A DNA stretch of 64,000 nt from Nymphaea colorata (Eukaryota > Streptophyta > Magnoliopsida > Nymphaeales > Nymphaeaceae): the NCBI RefSeq assembly GCF_008831285.2, contig NC_045138.2, positions 12,104,571-12,168,570 of the forward strand, given 5' to 3'. Positions 34,714-45,060 of this stretch are shown one piece after another. Each line of letters starts with the position of its first letter. Position 1 is the stretch's first letter. The translations under genes and the position numbers were made by a program. The notes below the pieces were generated by a model. That model did not search any database and was not told the DNA's origin. It saw only the letters and a list, made by a program, of their open reading frames with translations.

Positions 34714-36412
34714 ATGGGGGCTCGTTGGTCTCCTCTCTCATTCCCTGTGGATGATCTTAACAAGCAGGGCCTTCCTCCGGGATTCAGATTTCACCCCACG
34801 GATGAAGAGCTTGTCACCTTCTATCTAGTTTCTAAAGTCTTCAACGCTCGTTTCTCTGGTTTAACCATCATGGCAGAGATCGACCTGAACAAGTGCGAGC
34901 CATGGGACCTTCCAGGTATCCTTTTACAGATGTTGCAAAGAGGAGCAAAACGAAGATATACTGCTATCGTAGAATTAATTGTTTTCCGAATGTTTTTCAG
35001 CTTTTCTATTGTTTCCCAAACTTCCATGTGTTTTCGATGGTTGCACCTGGACGATGAAGAAGGTCCATCTTTCCTCTAGTATTACAACTTTCGGAGTAGA
35101 GTTAGAATGGTTTCTAGATAAAGCCATGAGATATCCTAAGCGTAGCTTCACCTTCACATGCGTGTCCAAAGGAGGTGTAGTGAAGGAAGAGGACTCTCAT
35201 TACGTTTTCTGCAGAAAATTGTCAACCGTCTTATTAAACTACGACTTTAAATGCCAGATTTTTAAATAAAATTATGATATATATTTATTATCTTTAAATA
35301 TTTTTCTTTTTGACCAACGAACAGAGTCTCCTTGTTAGGGTTTATGTGAATTTTTTTTTTTAAAAAAGGGATAAATCTCGCACTTCTGCACATGACTCTT
35401 CTGTGATATATCTTGGTTGGTTAATCATATGGTGATGCTCTTATTGGAATGGCAGACACGGCAAAGATGGGGGAAAAGGAGTGGTACTTCTATAGTGTTC
35501 GAGACCGCAAGTACCCCACTGGGCTGCGCACCAATAGAGCTACAGATGCTGGTTACTGGAAGGCAACAGGGAAAGATAGAGAAATCCACATTTCTTCTAC
35601 TAAAACATTGGTTGGCATGAAGAAGACTCTTGTATTTTACAGGGGCAGAGCACCTAGAGGAGTGAAAACCAACTGGGTGATGCACGAATACCGTCTAGAG
35701 GGTGAATTATCTTGCCGCTTAAACTGTAAGGTACGCGAATTCCTCGCACTCCAAATGCTTTCTCTTGATTGCAGTAGCCACTTTGTCATTTTCTCTCTGA
35801 TTCTTTTGGGTAGTTCCACTATGTATGACACACGTATATGAATGTGCTCAGGAAGAATGGGTGATCTGCAGAATATTTCACAAGGCAGCAACAGAGAGGA
35901 AGGTCCCACAGCTGCTTCAAAAGCAGAGCCACTTCCTTGAAAAGGACCCTCTATTCTCTTTGCCTCCTTTGCTTGAGTCGCCGGCCGAAAACCCATCAAA
36001 TGCTGGCCAGATTCAGCGTCATGATAAGGAGACAGCGGCTCATGACAAATTCCATCTTCCTGCAGAAAACCCAACTCCCACAGTTACTAAATCCCTCCCC
36101 ATGGCAGCCATCCCACAAACTGAATCTTGTCTTACGACCCAAGGAGGCTGCCAAGGTATACAAGCATGCAAGATAGAGAAGGAAAGCTCTGCTGTCTTTG
36201 TGGTGCAGGAAGACGACCCCAGCTTGAACAGCTGGGTGTACAGAAACCAACTGGGGACGCATGCAACCCTAGACTTGGGTGGTGTCGATTCACTCCAGCA
36301 GCTGTCGGCGTCAATGAGCTACAGCCGAGCCTTTGAGATGGATGAGGATGATGACTACAATCATGGCAATCTCCATGATGGTGCATCAGTGGGCTCGTTG
36401 TGGACCTTCTGA
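34714..36412 (+). CDS. NAC-domain transcription factor, NAM/CUC-like, three exons
   Basis: A plant-specific nuclear DNA-binding factor. Exons 34714-34915, 35456-35730 and 35852-36412, all with GT-AG introns and consistent phase, give 345 residues. The NAC domain covers residues about 19-170: subdomain [21 protein letters not shown] with [14 protein letters not shown] with [31 protein letters not shown] with [31 protein letters not shown], and E with [13 protein letters not shown] after exon 3 begins. Intron positions match those of NAM/CUC and ORE1-type NAC genes. The C-terminal part (about 175 residues) is unique and acid-rich near its end (EMDEDDDYN), as expected of an activation region, finishing SVGSLWTF. 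The 'CKEEWVICR' join resembles CUC1/CUC2, but 'RIFHK' and the C-terminus do not settle the subgroup. By eye I find no miR164 site in exon 3. The start is the only ATG before the domain. It looks intact and functional. Confidence 0.93.
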
Positions 36413-37476
36413 GATGAAGCCGTCCATGAGCCATGAAAGCATCAGTACCATCAAAGTGTTGCTATTATTATGCCACCATCACTTATCTCTGGCTTTCCTC
36501 TCTAGTGTAAATTATCATATTCTACTTCACTGTGTCTGTTAACAGTTTTAAAGTGGTAGAAATAAATATGAGATATTTGAGAGGTAGGGGGTCATAGATT
36601 TTCTGATTGTGATATTTGAGGACAGGGACTTCGCTGCTTGCCCTGGCATAATAAATTGTGGTTGTTCTGTCTTGAGTTATTGCAAGTACATCTCAGGCTT
36701 CTTTGGGAGTGACTAGAAACTATACGAAAGGACGTGATGTTGCCTTTTGTTTTGATGGCAGCGCATATATTTACAGGGCCCTGCCCCGGAACAGAAGAAG
36801 CAGAACCGCCTTTTTGTGTCCCAGCTGTAGGGCATCGTCCCGAGCAATATGCCATGCCGAAAATCCCCACAACATCTAGTTACATTTTGGATGTCCTGGT
36901 TTTTTGATAAAAGCTAAAGAAGAAGGTAAACATAAATATTAAAACACTCAGGAAAAACTGAGATTTGGTTGTGTTTGGATATCAAGATACAAAAAATTAA
37001 GACTATGTTATCAAAATCAGCGAGCATTGGCCAATGTGCATTTTATACATACAACAAAATAGAGTTGCCCTGATGGTGCTTATTTAACCACCATCAGAGC
37101 TCTGTTTAACAATGGCATGAGGTTACCGACTCCTGTATCACGATAACACTCATCACCGACTTCTGTATCAGGAGAACACTCACAACAATAACACGGACAA
37201 TAAAGCACAATCACTTAAGAGATACAATAGATTTTAAGTGGTTCGGCATATAGTCTACATCCATGGAGAGAACACATGATCAGCACTGTTTTTCATTCGC
37301 TTGCCCTTTTCACCATATTGCAAGAAAGATCAAGAATCGTATATCAATGGTAAGAAGAAGGCCAAGGAACACAATGAGAAAGAGAATCCACGGAAAAAGG
37401 AAGGAAAAGGCATAAGCAGCTTCCATAAAACATTGCACCCTAATTTAGGAAGATCATCACGAGAATGGGCAATGAA
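36413..37476 (+). other. NAC 3' region and intergenic DNA
   Basis: AATAAA-like strings at about 36561 ('gaaataaat') and 36648 ('taataaatt') are candidate poly(A) signals for the NAC transcript. After that nothing recognisable; a 63-codon frame at 37301-37492 is lysine-rich and probably spurious. Confidence 0.5.
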
Positions 37477-38040
37477 TTATGAGGAAATATAGCATTCTCC
37501 CCATCGTGGTGCACGGAAACTTGTCTGCCCTAACTTGTGATGCAATGGCTTAGTAAGAATGTAGGCCAGCTGATTTTCAATTGTTACATGACTAGTATTT
37601 TTCTTTTGAATTTTCTTTCCAATAAAGTGGCAATCAACTTTTGTAAGTTTTGTTCTTTCATGATAGAAGAGATTGACACTTACATAAATTGCCACCATAT
37701 TATCACACTGAAGCTCCATTGGCTGATTCACCTCAAATCTCATATCATGGAGTGCTTTTATCCAAATTAGCTCTCAAGTACATATTGCCATGGCTCTATA
37801 CTATGCCTCTATGCTTGATCGTATAACAACAACTTGCTTTTTACTCTTAAAAACAACAACTTGCTTTTTACTCTTTTAGGTGACTAAACTTCCTCCAACA
37901 AAAGTACAAAAACATGCGGTGGACCTCCTCTTATTCGGGTGTCCAACCCAATCAGGATCAATGTATCTCACAATGTTCAAATGATTGTGTTTTCTCATAA
38001 GTATTCCTTTATCTAGACTTCCCTTTATGTACGTAAAATT
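37477..38040 (-). pseudogene. Ty1/copia pol remnant (RNase H end)
   Basis: Minus-strand frames give the copia RNase H signature: VDPDWVGHPNKRRST near 37920-37960, CTFVGGSLVT, SKKQVVV..RSS.EA.YRAMA, then an 89-codon frame 37477-37743 with LQCDNMVAIYVSVNLFYHERTKLTKVD and NQLAYILTKPLH. The SKKQVVV segment is duplicated in tandem (about 37827-37878), which shifts the frame. Several stops. No LTR could be placed. Confidence 0.8.
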
Positions 38041-38078
38041 ATATGGGCAGCATCCATGTGGACACGAAAGAGATAATG

Positions 38079-38645
38079 GATCTCAAGTTCAGCCTACCAA
38101 CTTGGAAAAATAGTAAGGCTTTCCAAGTTCCGTACACCAACCTAAATAGAAGAGAAAAAGACTCATCAAGTTCAACACACCAGCTTGGAGAACAGTTTAA
38201 TGTTTCTAGATTCGATACACCAATCATAGAAATGAAAGAGATAGACTTTTAGGTTTGAGATACCAACCTGAAACTAGAGGGAAAGACTTGTTGGGTTCAG
38301 TAGACCAACTTGAAGGGTAGCCAAGCATATCTAGGTTTAACACACCAACTATAGAGACAAAAGAGATATACTTTTAGGTTCAACACACCAAACTGAAAGC
38401 AGAGAGAAAGACTCTCCAGGTTCGATATGCTAACTTGGAGAGCAATCAGATATCTCTAAGTTCAACACACTAACCATGAAGAAGAAGATAGATCTTTAGG
38501 TTCAATACACCAACCTGAAAGTAGAGAAAAAGACTCCCCAAGTTCAATTAACCAACGTGGAGAGCAGCCGGATGTCTTTAAATTTTACATACCAACCAAA
38601 GGGACAACGGAGATAGTCTTCTAAGTTCAACACGCCATCTTGCAT
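38079..38645. repeat. Higher-order minisatellite, ~122-126 bp period of three ~40-bp subunits
   Basis: A motif 'aggttcaacacaccaacctg' recurs about every 40 bp with three alternating tails: 'aaagtagagagaaagactc', 'gagagcagtcagatgtct' and 'atagagacaaaagagatag'. The 'caacctg' version sits near 38136, 38263, 38388 and 38510, giving a 122-126 bp higher-order period with four copies. Copies differ by 10-25 percent, so it is old. The sequence is directly beside the copia remnant, and arrays of this kind often lie inside retrotransposon untranslated regions. Confidence 0.8.
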
Positions 38646-41402
38646 ATGAGACCAGTGTCTTCACCAACCAGGGAATAGTGGATGACAAGACTCTTCCCTA
38701 TAGGTTGACAGACTACATGACTAGGATCTCAAGAAGGAAGGTGCTAGTTCTCACCTTATACTAGGGACCTTCATTCGCATTTGTGGGGCACAAAAGAGGA
38801 GATATTAGCTCGCCCCACATCTTCTTAAGGAAGGATCTGCAAGGTGATCCTCATTTGCACTAGTGCACTCTTGATCTTCACCAATGGGCAGGGCATCATG
38901 GACCTTAGAGCTGTACAACTCTTCAGAATGTGGGGAACCTTCAAGAGCAGTTGAGTTTCAGTGGCCATGGTAGGATTTTAACATTTTTGTATGGGAGACT
39001 CACCAAATTTCTCATGCAGGGTATATAGTTGTAGAGGAGTACACTTGGTTCTTCCAAAAATGGTTTTATCGACACACTGTCCAAAATGGAGAAGCATTCA
39101 GACCGACTGGTGACAACGTCTTCTCCTCCATGCCTACAGATAGGTGTTGGATCACTTGACGAATGATAAATTGTTTCGGATTTCTACTATAGAAAGCAAC
39201 ACCGACCTTGATATGCATTCCATGAACAGAGAATCAATGTTATTTTTTGTGGCCCATTTGTGGTTCTTTATCATCCAGAGAGGAGAGTGGCTCAATTTTC
39301 AAGGAGGTATGATCAAGGTGGAATTCAGCACTGCAGCAGAGTTTGATTTGAGCACTGATGCATGGCAAGGTGCTCACAGTTAGGCACATGTCACCTAGTC
39401 AACTATGGCTAGCAACCTAAGTCTATTTGGTTGACTCGTGAGGGCCAGAACGTACATGGAGTGTGGGAAAGTGTTTGGCATATTCCTTATTGTCAATGGG
39501 TTTGCCTTGTCTTCGAACTCATTGTCAAAAAAATATTTTAATTGATAAAGATATTATATTTCCCTTTCATTTTATGAACTCATGAAGCTTGCCTTTAAAA
39601 TTATGTCACTCAGGTTTTGATTCAAACTAACATATCTCTCAGTTGGATTTGAGTTCATTCATTATGGTTTGAGTTCATTTTAGTTTTGAAGATATCAGAG
39701 CTGCACACTCATATTTTTCATGGGTCAGAGAAAAATTTGAGGTCAACATGATGGAGTGAGCAGGAACTGAGCTAGGATCATTTTGATCATGTATAAATCT
39801 ATCTTCTCTTAGTTTGGTTTGAGCTCATCTCTCTAGGTTTCAGTTCGATTCTGTTTTCAATATTCTAAAACTCATTCTTAGTAATGAAAACACCTGACGA
39901 GCTTAGTTCAGCTAAATTAGATCAAAAGTTTTCGATCTTTCAACATGACTTTATTGGTAAATGGATGATCTAAGCACCCGCAGCTCCATCAATAAAACTT
40001 TCAATGATAACCTAATTTTTCAAATTCTCAAATAGTTTTCCTTTACAATATGACATTTTCATCTTGTAGATTTTTTAAAATTGATTTTCAGAACAATCTA
40101 GGAGGACATTTTGAATAAAATTTTAACCAAATCTGATATAGAAGTATGCCCACATAATGGTTTAGTCGGTTCAACCAAACTAACCTAGAGCTCTGAAATT
40201 ATATACAGTATAAAGAAATCATTTCCCATTCCTATCCCCTTTTTTTAATAAACTTAGGTTACGTCCTACTTGTAGCTAAGTTCATTCTTTTCTTTGACTT
40301 CTAGAGATTCAAGTTGAACCAAATCCAGGATTTGAGTCTGTTTCAACCCTAGATCACACCCAAGGATAAAACAATCATTTTCTTGTAATCCATATTTTTC
40401 TCTTGAACCTAGGGTTATATGTCATATACAACTAAGTTCATGTTGCTTACATTTTCAGATCTTTAGAGCTCCAGTTTGAAATCCCTTTTTTTATTTTAAA
40501 AACATAACAATTCATCTAGATCTACGATTTAGGAAAAAATAATCTTTTCTATTTAAATCCCTTACCTATACCCAAGGGAAAAGTAGCTAATTCATCTTCA
40601 ATGTCATTCTTTACTTAGGTTGTATGTCACATATACCTAAGTTTATAATATTTGGAGCATTAATTATAATTTTTCATCGATTGTTTTTAGATCCATGAAC
40701 TATTGCCGTCTAGATCTCTTACCTAGAATTTTGTACCATATCTCCTATCTCATCCAAAATCCATTTTCTAAAACTTTCTCTAGATTATACCTTGATTTGA
40801 ATATTAGAACCATGTCCACGATCCGTTTTCTAGAATTTTCCTTGGATTAAGGTTTTGATTTAAATATTAAAACCATGTCCCAATGCAAGATACATACAAA
40901 AAATCTGCATATATGCAATAAATGTCATACTCAATTTCTTATAGTGTTAACACCACAAATTATTCCATTCAATTGCTGAAAGCAATTCCGAATTTCACAA
41001 AATAACTATGAAAACTTCAATTTCAAGTGAATTTTAAAATCTAAGACAAATCAAGTTTAAATAATGAATTTGACTCACAACACAAATCTCAATGCAGGAT
41101 TACGAGTCCAAATCATAATCCAATACACAATATTGGATCCAAATTGGGATTTGAAACCCAAATCTGATTGTAATTGTCATTTGGAATCCCAATCCAATTA
41201 CAAATCTGAATCTGGATTTAAATTTAAAAAATAGATCCATTTAGAGATCCACAACACAAGTGGGCCCAACCTAGCCTATGTGGACAAGGGACCACCCGGG
41301 GTACCACTTACCCCCTATCTCATAAAAAAATATATACTTTTATTAAACCTAATCATTTTCAATGCAAGGTAGATAATCATGAGGTTTATGGGAAAGGAAA
41401 AG

Positions 41403-41436
<34 letters not shown>

Positions 41437-41447
41437 ATGTGTGTGTG
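38646..41447. other. Intergenic, AT-rich, no gene seen
   Basis: 38646-39400 has a more balanced composition and may be further retrotransposon remnant, but I could not identify a domain. 39500-41300 is AT-rich with loose repeats of 'gaatccaaatc / atttggatttg' strings. (TA)n at 41403-41426 followed by a GT-rich tract. Confidence 0.5.
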
Positions 41448-42238
41448 CATGGCGGAGCTAGGATTTTTTTCAGGGGCGGGCCAAATGGTCCAATGAACTA
41501 TAATATATTATAATATAATATAATATTTTATATATATATATATATATATATAGTAGAAGTGAACATATGTCGTATATAATTGCCCACGTCATGAACGTGA
41601 AGTGCGACCTGTCCTACCACACATTTACTAATTGCTTGTGTCATTAGCATAAAGCGTGATCTATCCTCAGCAGATAAGGTGCTCTATTTCTACTACAGTG
41701 ACGTAAGTGTGAGCAGTGAACATAAGGTAGATATACAAATATCACAACTCAAAATATAACAAACAAATATATCTATAAACTCTAAAACCAAAACATGTTA
41801 CTTACCTAAAACAAGCATTTTGTATTCTTTCTATGTAACACAATCAGTTTTTGCTTCTGTTTTTATTGAAAATAGTTACACATTATCATTCATTCACCTA
41901 CACAATAAAATATAAACAAAAACTACATCATTTATTATTGAAACTAAATACTGACTCAAATAAACATTAACATAAAAATGATGCAACAAAATACTTTACC
42001 TATTGCAACTTGTTTTTTCCTCTTGGTTTTCTCCCTCGTGATCAATAACTTGTTTTTTTTTTTGAAATAATCTTGAATATTTTTTATCATCTTCTCAATA
42101 AGCTAACATGAAAAATCTGAAATTTAAAATAGACAATAAGATTTAAACATTTTAGATATATACAAACCTAAGAAACATAGCACAATGCAAACAACATATG
42201 TTGACAGGAAATTGTTAAGGTAGATGTTCAGTTTGTAC

Positions 42239-43932
42239 CTCATAAATCTTCTCGATATAAGCCTCTTGGCCCTTTTCAGAAGCTCTCCTAGTGTTTCTTT
42301 CTTTTATTTCCTTAGGCCCCGTTTGAAAGTCGGGGTAAAATGAGAGGAGGGGGTGAAATTTGTATGGGCGGGTGAAATTTCACCCGCCCGACTAAAAACG
42401 CAACAAATAGGGTGGAATTTCACCCGTTTGTTGTAAAAGGGGCTCGACATGCTTTCTCACCGTCGCATTTGAGTCGCTGGCGGCAATTGCCGTTTCTCTC
42501 TACATCTCCGCACCCTCATCTCTTCCAATCTATCATCTCCACATCTCTGTTTCCCTCATCTCTTCCAAATCTATCATCTCCACATCTCCGTTTCTCCCTT
42601 GGCCACGCATCATCAATGAAGTTCAGAAGCTGTTCTTTCGTCACCTCATGAGTTTCAAAGATGCTCATCGCGTCATGAATTCCAGAGATGCTCGACAATG
42701 AAAAGAAGAACTAGGGCTTTGCGTGGGATGAAGATCGACCTCCAGGCAGACTTCCCGATCTTGGGGGTTGGCTTGGAGCAGTACGACGGCCATTGTAGAG
42801 ATAAGAATGGAATAGAATCCTGTTCAAGTTCTTCTCAGCATCCACCCTCACCGAAACTCCACCGCCTCCCCCCTGAACCCAACATCGATTGTTCCCCCAC
42901 CATCCCATGATTGTGAAGCATTCGAGCTATGCTTGTTAAACCAGGATTTTTCCTGTGTGATTCCTTTGTTCTGGTAAGTCCTCCCCTATCTGACCACTAT
43001 TATTGGCTTCTGCCCTGCAATGCATCATTCTTAGTTATTTTCCCTCTCCCGGTGGTCGAGCTCAACCACCAGTAACCATTTGAAATCTCGGTGTCATTCA
43101 GCTCTGGCCCCAGCATCATTCGCCGATGCCATCCCTGCTTCACTGTTCGCTTGCTTCATTGTCCATTGCCCCTGTCCATCGGCTTCAGCCAGAATCAACA
43201 AGCGACGCCACTGTCTTCACCTCCCTTCAATTGCCTCTCCATTTTCAGCCACTTCTTTCTTCTTGTGCATCAAACATGGTTAAATTTACCACGTTAAATT
43301 TCACCCGACAATCAAACAAGGCCTCAGATTGGAAGAGGGAGAAATTTCATCCTCTAAATTTTTTCAGAAAAATTTACCATGATAAATTTACTACGTTAAA
43401 TTTCAACAGACAATCAAACGGGCCCTTAGGGACATCAAGCTCTCCAGCTTTTCCGAAGACAGCAGGAAGAACTGAATTTGAAACTGGATTGGGCCCACCT
43501 TTGCTCACTCTGAATCTATGCATTAGGAAATTTATCCCAATTAGAGGTGTTTCAATCATCTTGATAACAATGTGACAAGTAAAACTACAAAGCAACAACT
43601 AATGAAGGATAACCAGAAGAAAGACAAATATCGCTGGAAAATTTCACAAGAAATATTTTCCTCAAGTCAATAAGTTAAACAAGAACAATATAGTTATAAA
43701 ACATACTTGAGCTACATACAGAGCATATATTTTGGCACAAAAATTGGATGTTTTGAATTTAATTGATGAAACAATAACTTTACTTCTATAAAGATGAAAA
43801 ACAACTATCATAATAAATCTGAAAAGCAAAACAAATGAATAATTAATCATATGCTTAGACTGATGCAGATACTATCTCCTTCTCAATTTTCCCATATCGC
43901 TTTGCCTTCTTTGCATCTTGTGCTCCTTGCAT
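42239..43932 (-). pseudogene. YebC/PmpR-family (plant organellar type) gene fragment, two exons, split by a transposon
   Basis: YebC-family proteins are conserved DNA-binding or translation-linked factors; plants carry a nuclear copy for organelles (At2g25830 type). Exon a (about 43861-43932, minus) encodes GAQDAKKAKRYGKIEKEIVSAS. Exon b begins near 43508 with SKGGPNPVSNSVLPAVFGKA and continues GELDVPK up to 43429; it is interrupted by the 1.1-kb element, and resumes at 42311 with EIKERNTRRASEKGQEAY then IEKIYE, ending at a GT donor at 42237-42238. If one TTA copy and the element are ignored, the frame reads through without a stop. The first and last thirds of the family's usual length (YGYGG...DYGGKMADSGS and beyond) are missing. 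Splice sites between exons a and b are imperfect. A captured, non-functional fragment. Confidence 0.85.
42315..43425. mobile_element. PIF/Harbinger-like element, 1.1 kb, nested
   Basis: Ends GGCCCCGTTTGA at 42315 and TCAAACGGGCCC at 43414-43425 are inverted with one mismatch. Both flanks are TTA (42312-42314 and 43426-43428). Subterminal 'gggtgaaatttcaccc' palindromes occur at both ends (about 42345-42415 and 43300-43410). A second end-like string 'caatcaaacaaggcct' at 43311-43326 suggests an internal duplication of the end. Frames inside (42412-42910, 43080-43575) have no transposase features. The interior also has a ~42-bp tandem duplication of 'catctcttccaatctatcatctccacatctc' at about 42513-42595. 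Confidence 0.8.
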
Positions 43933-45060
43933 CCAGCACAAGACTTTGGATAAATGCTTAATGCATTTTCCCTATGCATTTAACATAGAAAGGCATTAAC
44001 AAGAAGCCAAAAAGCCTATTGAAGAACGCAAGGCCGAACTGGTCAGACATCAAGTGCTTAATTTTGACTAACTATTTGCATGAAGTCTACATTCAATACC
44101 ATCATTAGTATAATATCGTATGAGATATATCAACTTCAAGCACCTTAATTGCTCACTACCTTTCCAATAAATGAACAATCACTAAAGGCAGAGTCTTCTA
44201 AAGAATCTACATGACCAGAAGATGAAGATGATTCATATGATTCTTCATGATGCACATGACAGCAACATGATAAATGGGAAAGGACAATGATTTGATAGAG
44301 CATGTCCCTACTCCCTCCTGTTGTTGTGCCAACGAAAAAGTTCATACAAATACAAGTCCCTAGAAAATATTCAATTTTTCCAACCAAGCTTTTTGGAGAA
44401 AAAGAAGAGGAAATATCACATTATTTACAGGATTTGGAAAAACTAATAGTAGCCTAATGACAAAGCAAATAACTCAACAAATGCCTAATGAAAACACTAT
44501 TGCAAAGGCATGGGGGAATTGAGAGCTTACAGCGAAGAGCAAGGGAGTTGGGATTCATAACACAAATCCTCAAACCGAGCAAGAACGTTATATGTGCGTA
44601 AAATCAGACTATATAAATTTCTAAAATTTATAAGACTATATAAATTAACAAAAAAAGTTGGGGAAAAATGAATTCCTTAAAGTGCTAGTAAAGGGGCAGA
44701 GATTTGTGAGAGAGAAGTGAGAACTGACCTGTCAGCGAGAGAGAGGGGCCCCCGCCCCTGGTTGTGGGCCAGAGAGGAGGGGAGCAAGCGAGAGAGGGGC
44801 AGATTAGGGTAGGGCAGAGAGGGAGTGAGCGAGAGAAAGGGGCAAAAGACGGAAAGAGGGTCGGGCCAGAGAGGGAGGGAGGGAGGGAGCGAGAGAGAGT
44901 GTTATGCATGAAAGCGGGTCGGACCAAGATGATCCGCGGGTCGGGTCAAGAGGAGCAACAGGTCGGGCCAAACTAAAAAAAATTGATTTTTTCAATATAA
45001 TTTTTTTTTTCCTGCGCTGACCCGGGCCATGGCCTAGGCACCCCCCTCCCTCCGCCCCTG

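Larger units (their letters stand above)
41448..45060. mobile_element. hAT-like non-autonomous element, ~3.6 kb, with captured gene and nested insertion
   Basis: The left end reads CATGGCGGAGCTAGGAT; the right end, on the minus strand, reads CAGGGGCGGAGGGAGGGGGG. The CAGGGGCGGAG terminus is a common hAT-type end in plants, and the left copy is decayed. Flanking 8-mers are 'tgtgtgtg' (41440-41447) and 'tgtgtgta' (45061-45068), a 7-of-8 match, though both lie in GT-rich sequence that weakens this evidence. No transposase is seen. Inside are a YebC gene fragment, the PIF/Harbinger element at 42315-43425, and a G/A-rich low-complexity stretch at 44690-44960. Confidence 0.6.

Noticed and set aside
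38079-38645. CRISPR-like array
   Set aside because: The repeats are contiguous and degenerate without unique spacers, and the DNA is a plant nuclear sequence. It is a minisatellite.
43080-43575. 149-codon plus-strand frame
   Set aside because: Runs across the end of the PIF/Harbinger element into the YebC exon on the opposite strand, so it is a shadow frame.
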